Shown one piece after another: positions 37,810 through 37,877 of a stretch of 37,877 bases of DNA. A program made the position numbers and the translations under genes. The stretch is taken from assembly GCA_026398385.1 (NCBI GenBank), contig JAPLSZ010000256.1, positions 1 through 37,877 on the forward strand, written 5' to 3'. Position 1 is the stretch's first letter; each line of letters opens with the position of its first letter. Source of the DNA: Kiritimatiellota bacterium (GTDB lineage: Bacteria > Verrucomicrobiota > Kiritimatiellia > CAIQIC01). The notes beneath the pieces were generated by a model. That model saw nothing but the letters and a program-made list of their open reading frames with translations, did not search any database and was not told where the DNA came from.

Positions 37810-37877
37810 GCGAGCGGCGCACCAGTTGGACCACGTGCTCGTACACGTGGTCCGGCACCGGCACGCGGCGGACGACC
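37810..37877 (-). pseudogene. Fragment of a MoxR-family AAA ATPase lacking its C-terminus (continues beyond window)
   Basis: VVRRVPVPDHVYEHVVQLVRRSRP resembles the MoxR C-terminal lid and runs directly into DUF58 sequence in another frame. Confidence 0.65.

Noticed and set aside
37829-37852. Perfect GACCACGTG-TACGAG-CACGTGGTC inverted repeat at the window edge
   Set aside because: Lies within MoxR codons (DHVYEHVV), so the symmetry can follow from the repeated HV codons; no support for a regulatory site.

Overview
GC-rich bacterial window. Gene content (sulfatase remnant, moxR/DUF58/BatA/VWA operon, H-X9-DG protein, squalene-cyclase-repeat protein, spd-type EF-G) suggests the Verrucomicrobiota/Kiritimatiellota/Lentisphaerota sphere, but this is an inference. 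The window starts in a tRNA-Arg(TCT), followed by a 5' fragment of fmt, a Rieske-flavoprotein fusion, complete fmt, araB and an Na+:alanine symporter. Next is a YbhGFSR-like efflux locus (TetR, HlyD, ABC ATPase, OMF, flavodoxin/2x[4Fe-4S] protein, second ATPase, two ABC-2 permeases). It is interrupted by a REP/RAYT island, and its first permease is broken by a frameshift and apparent deletion. Then come EF-G, a sulfatase pseudogene lacking its FGly motif, an RHH-HicB/HicA toxin-antitoxin pair (HicA is absent from the ORF track), a GT9, a SRAP protein, a flavodiiron protein, two envelope proteins, a solitary PaaX-like gene bounded by two 42-44 bp palindromes, and a truncated moxR-DUF58-BatA-VWA operon. 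Main observations: (1) the palindrome-paaX-palindrome unit, with arms that differ but stay self-complementary; (2) a RAYT with covarying REP hairpins; (3) dispersed repeats at most efflux gene junctions that appear to supply start codons or a signal peptide; (4) an exact 40-bp inverted copy inserted in a large envelope gene, whose removal restores one reading frame; (5) a moxR/DUF58 deletion fusion. All homology calls come from motif recognition; no searches were run.
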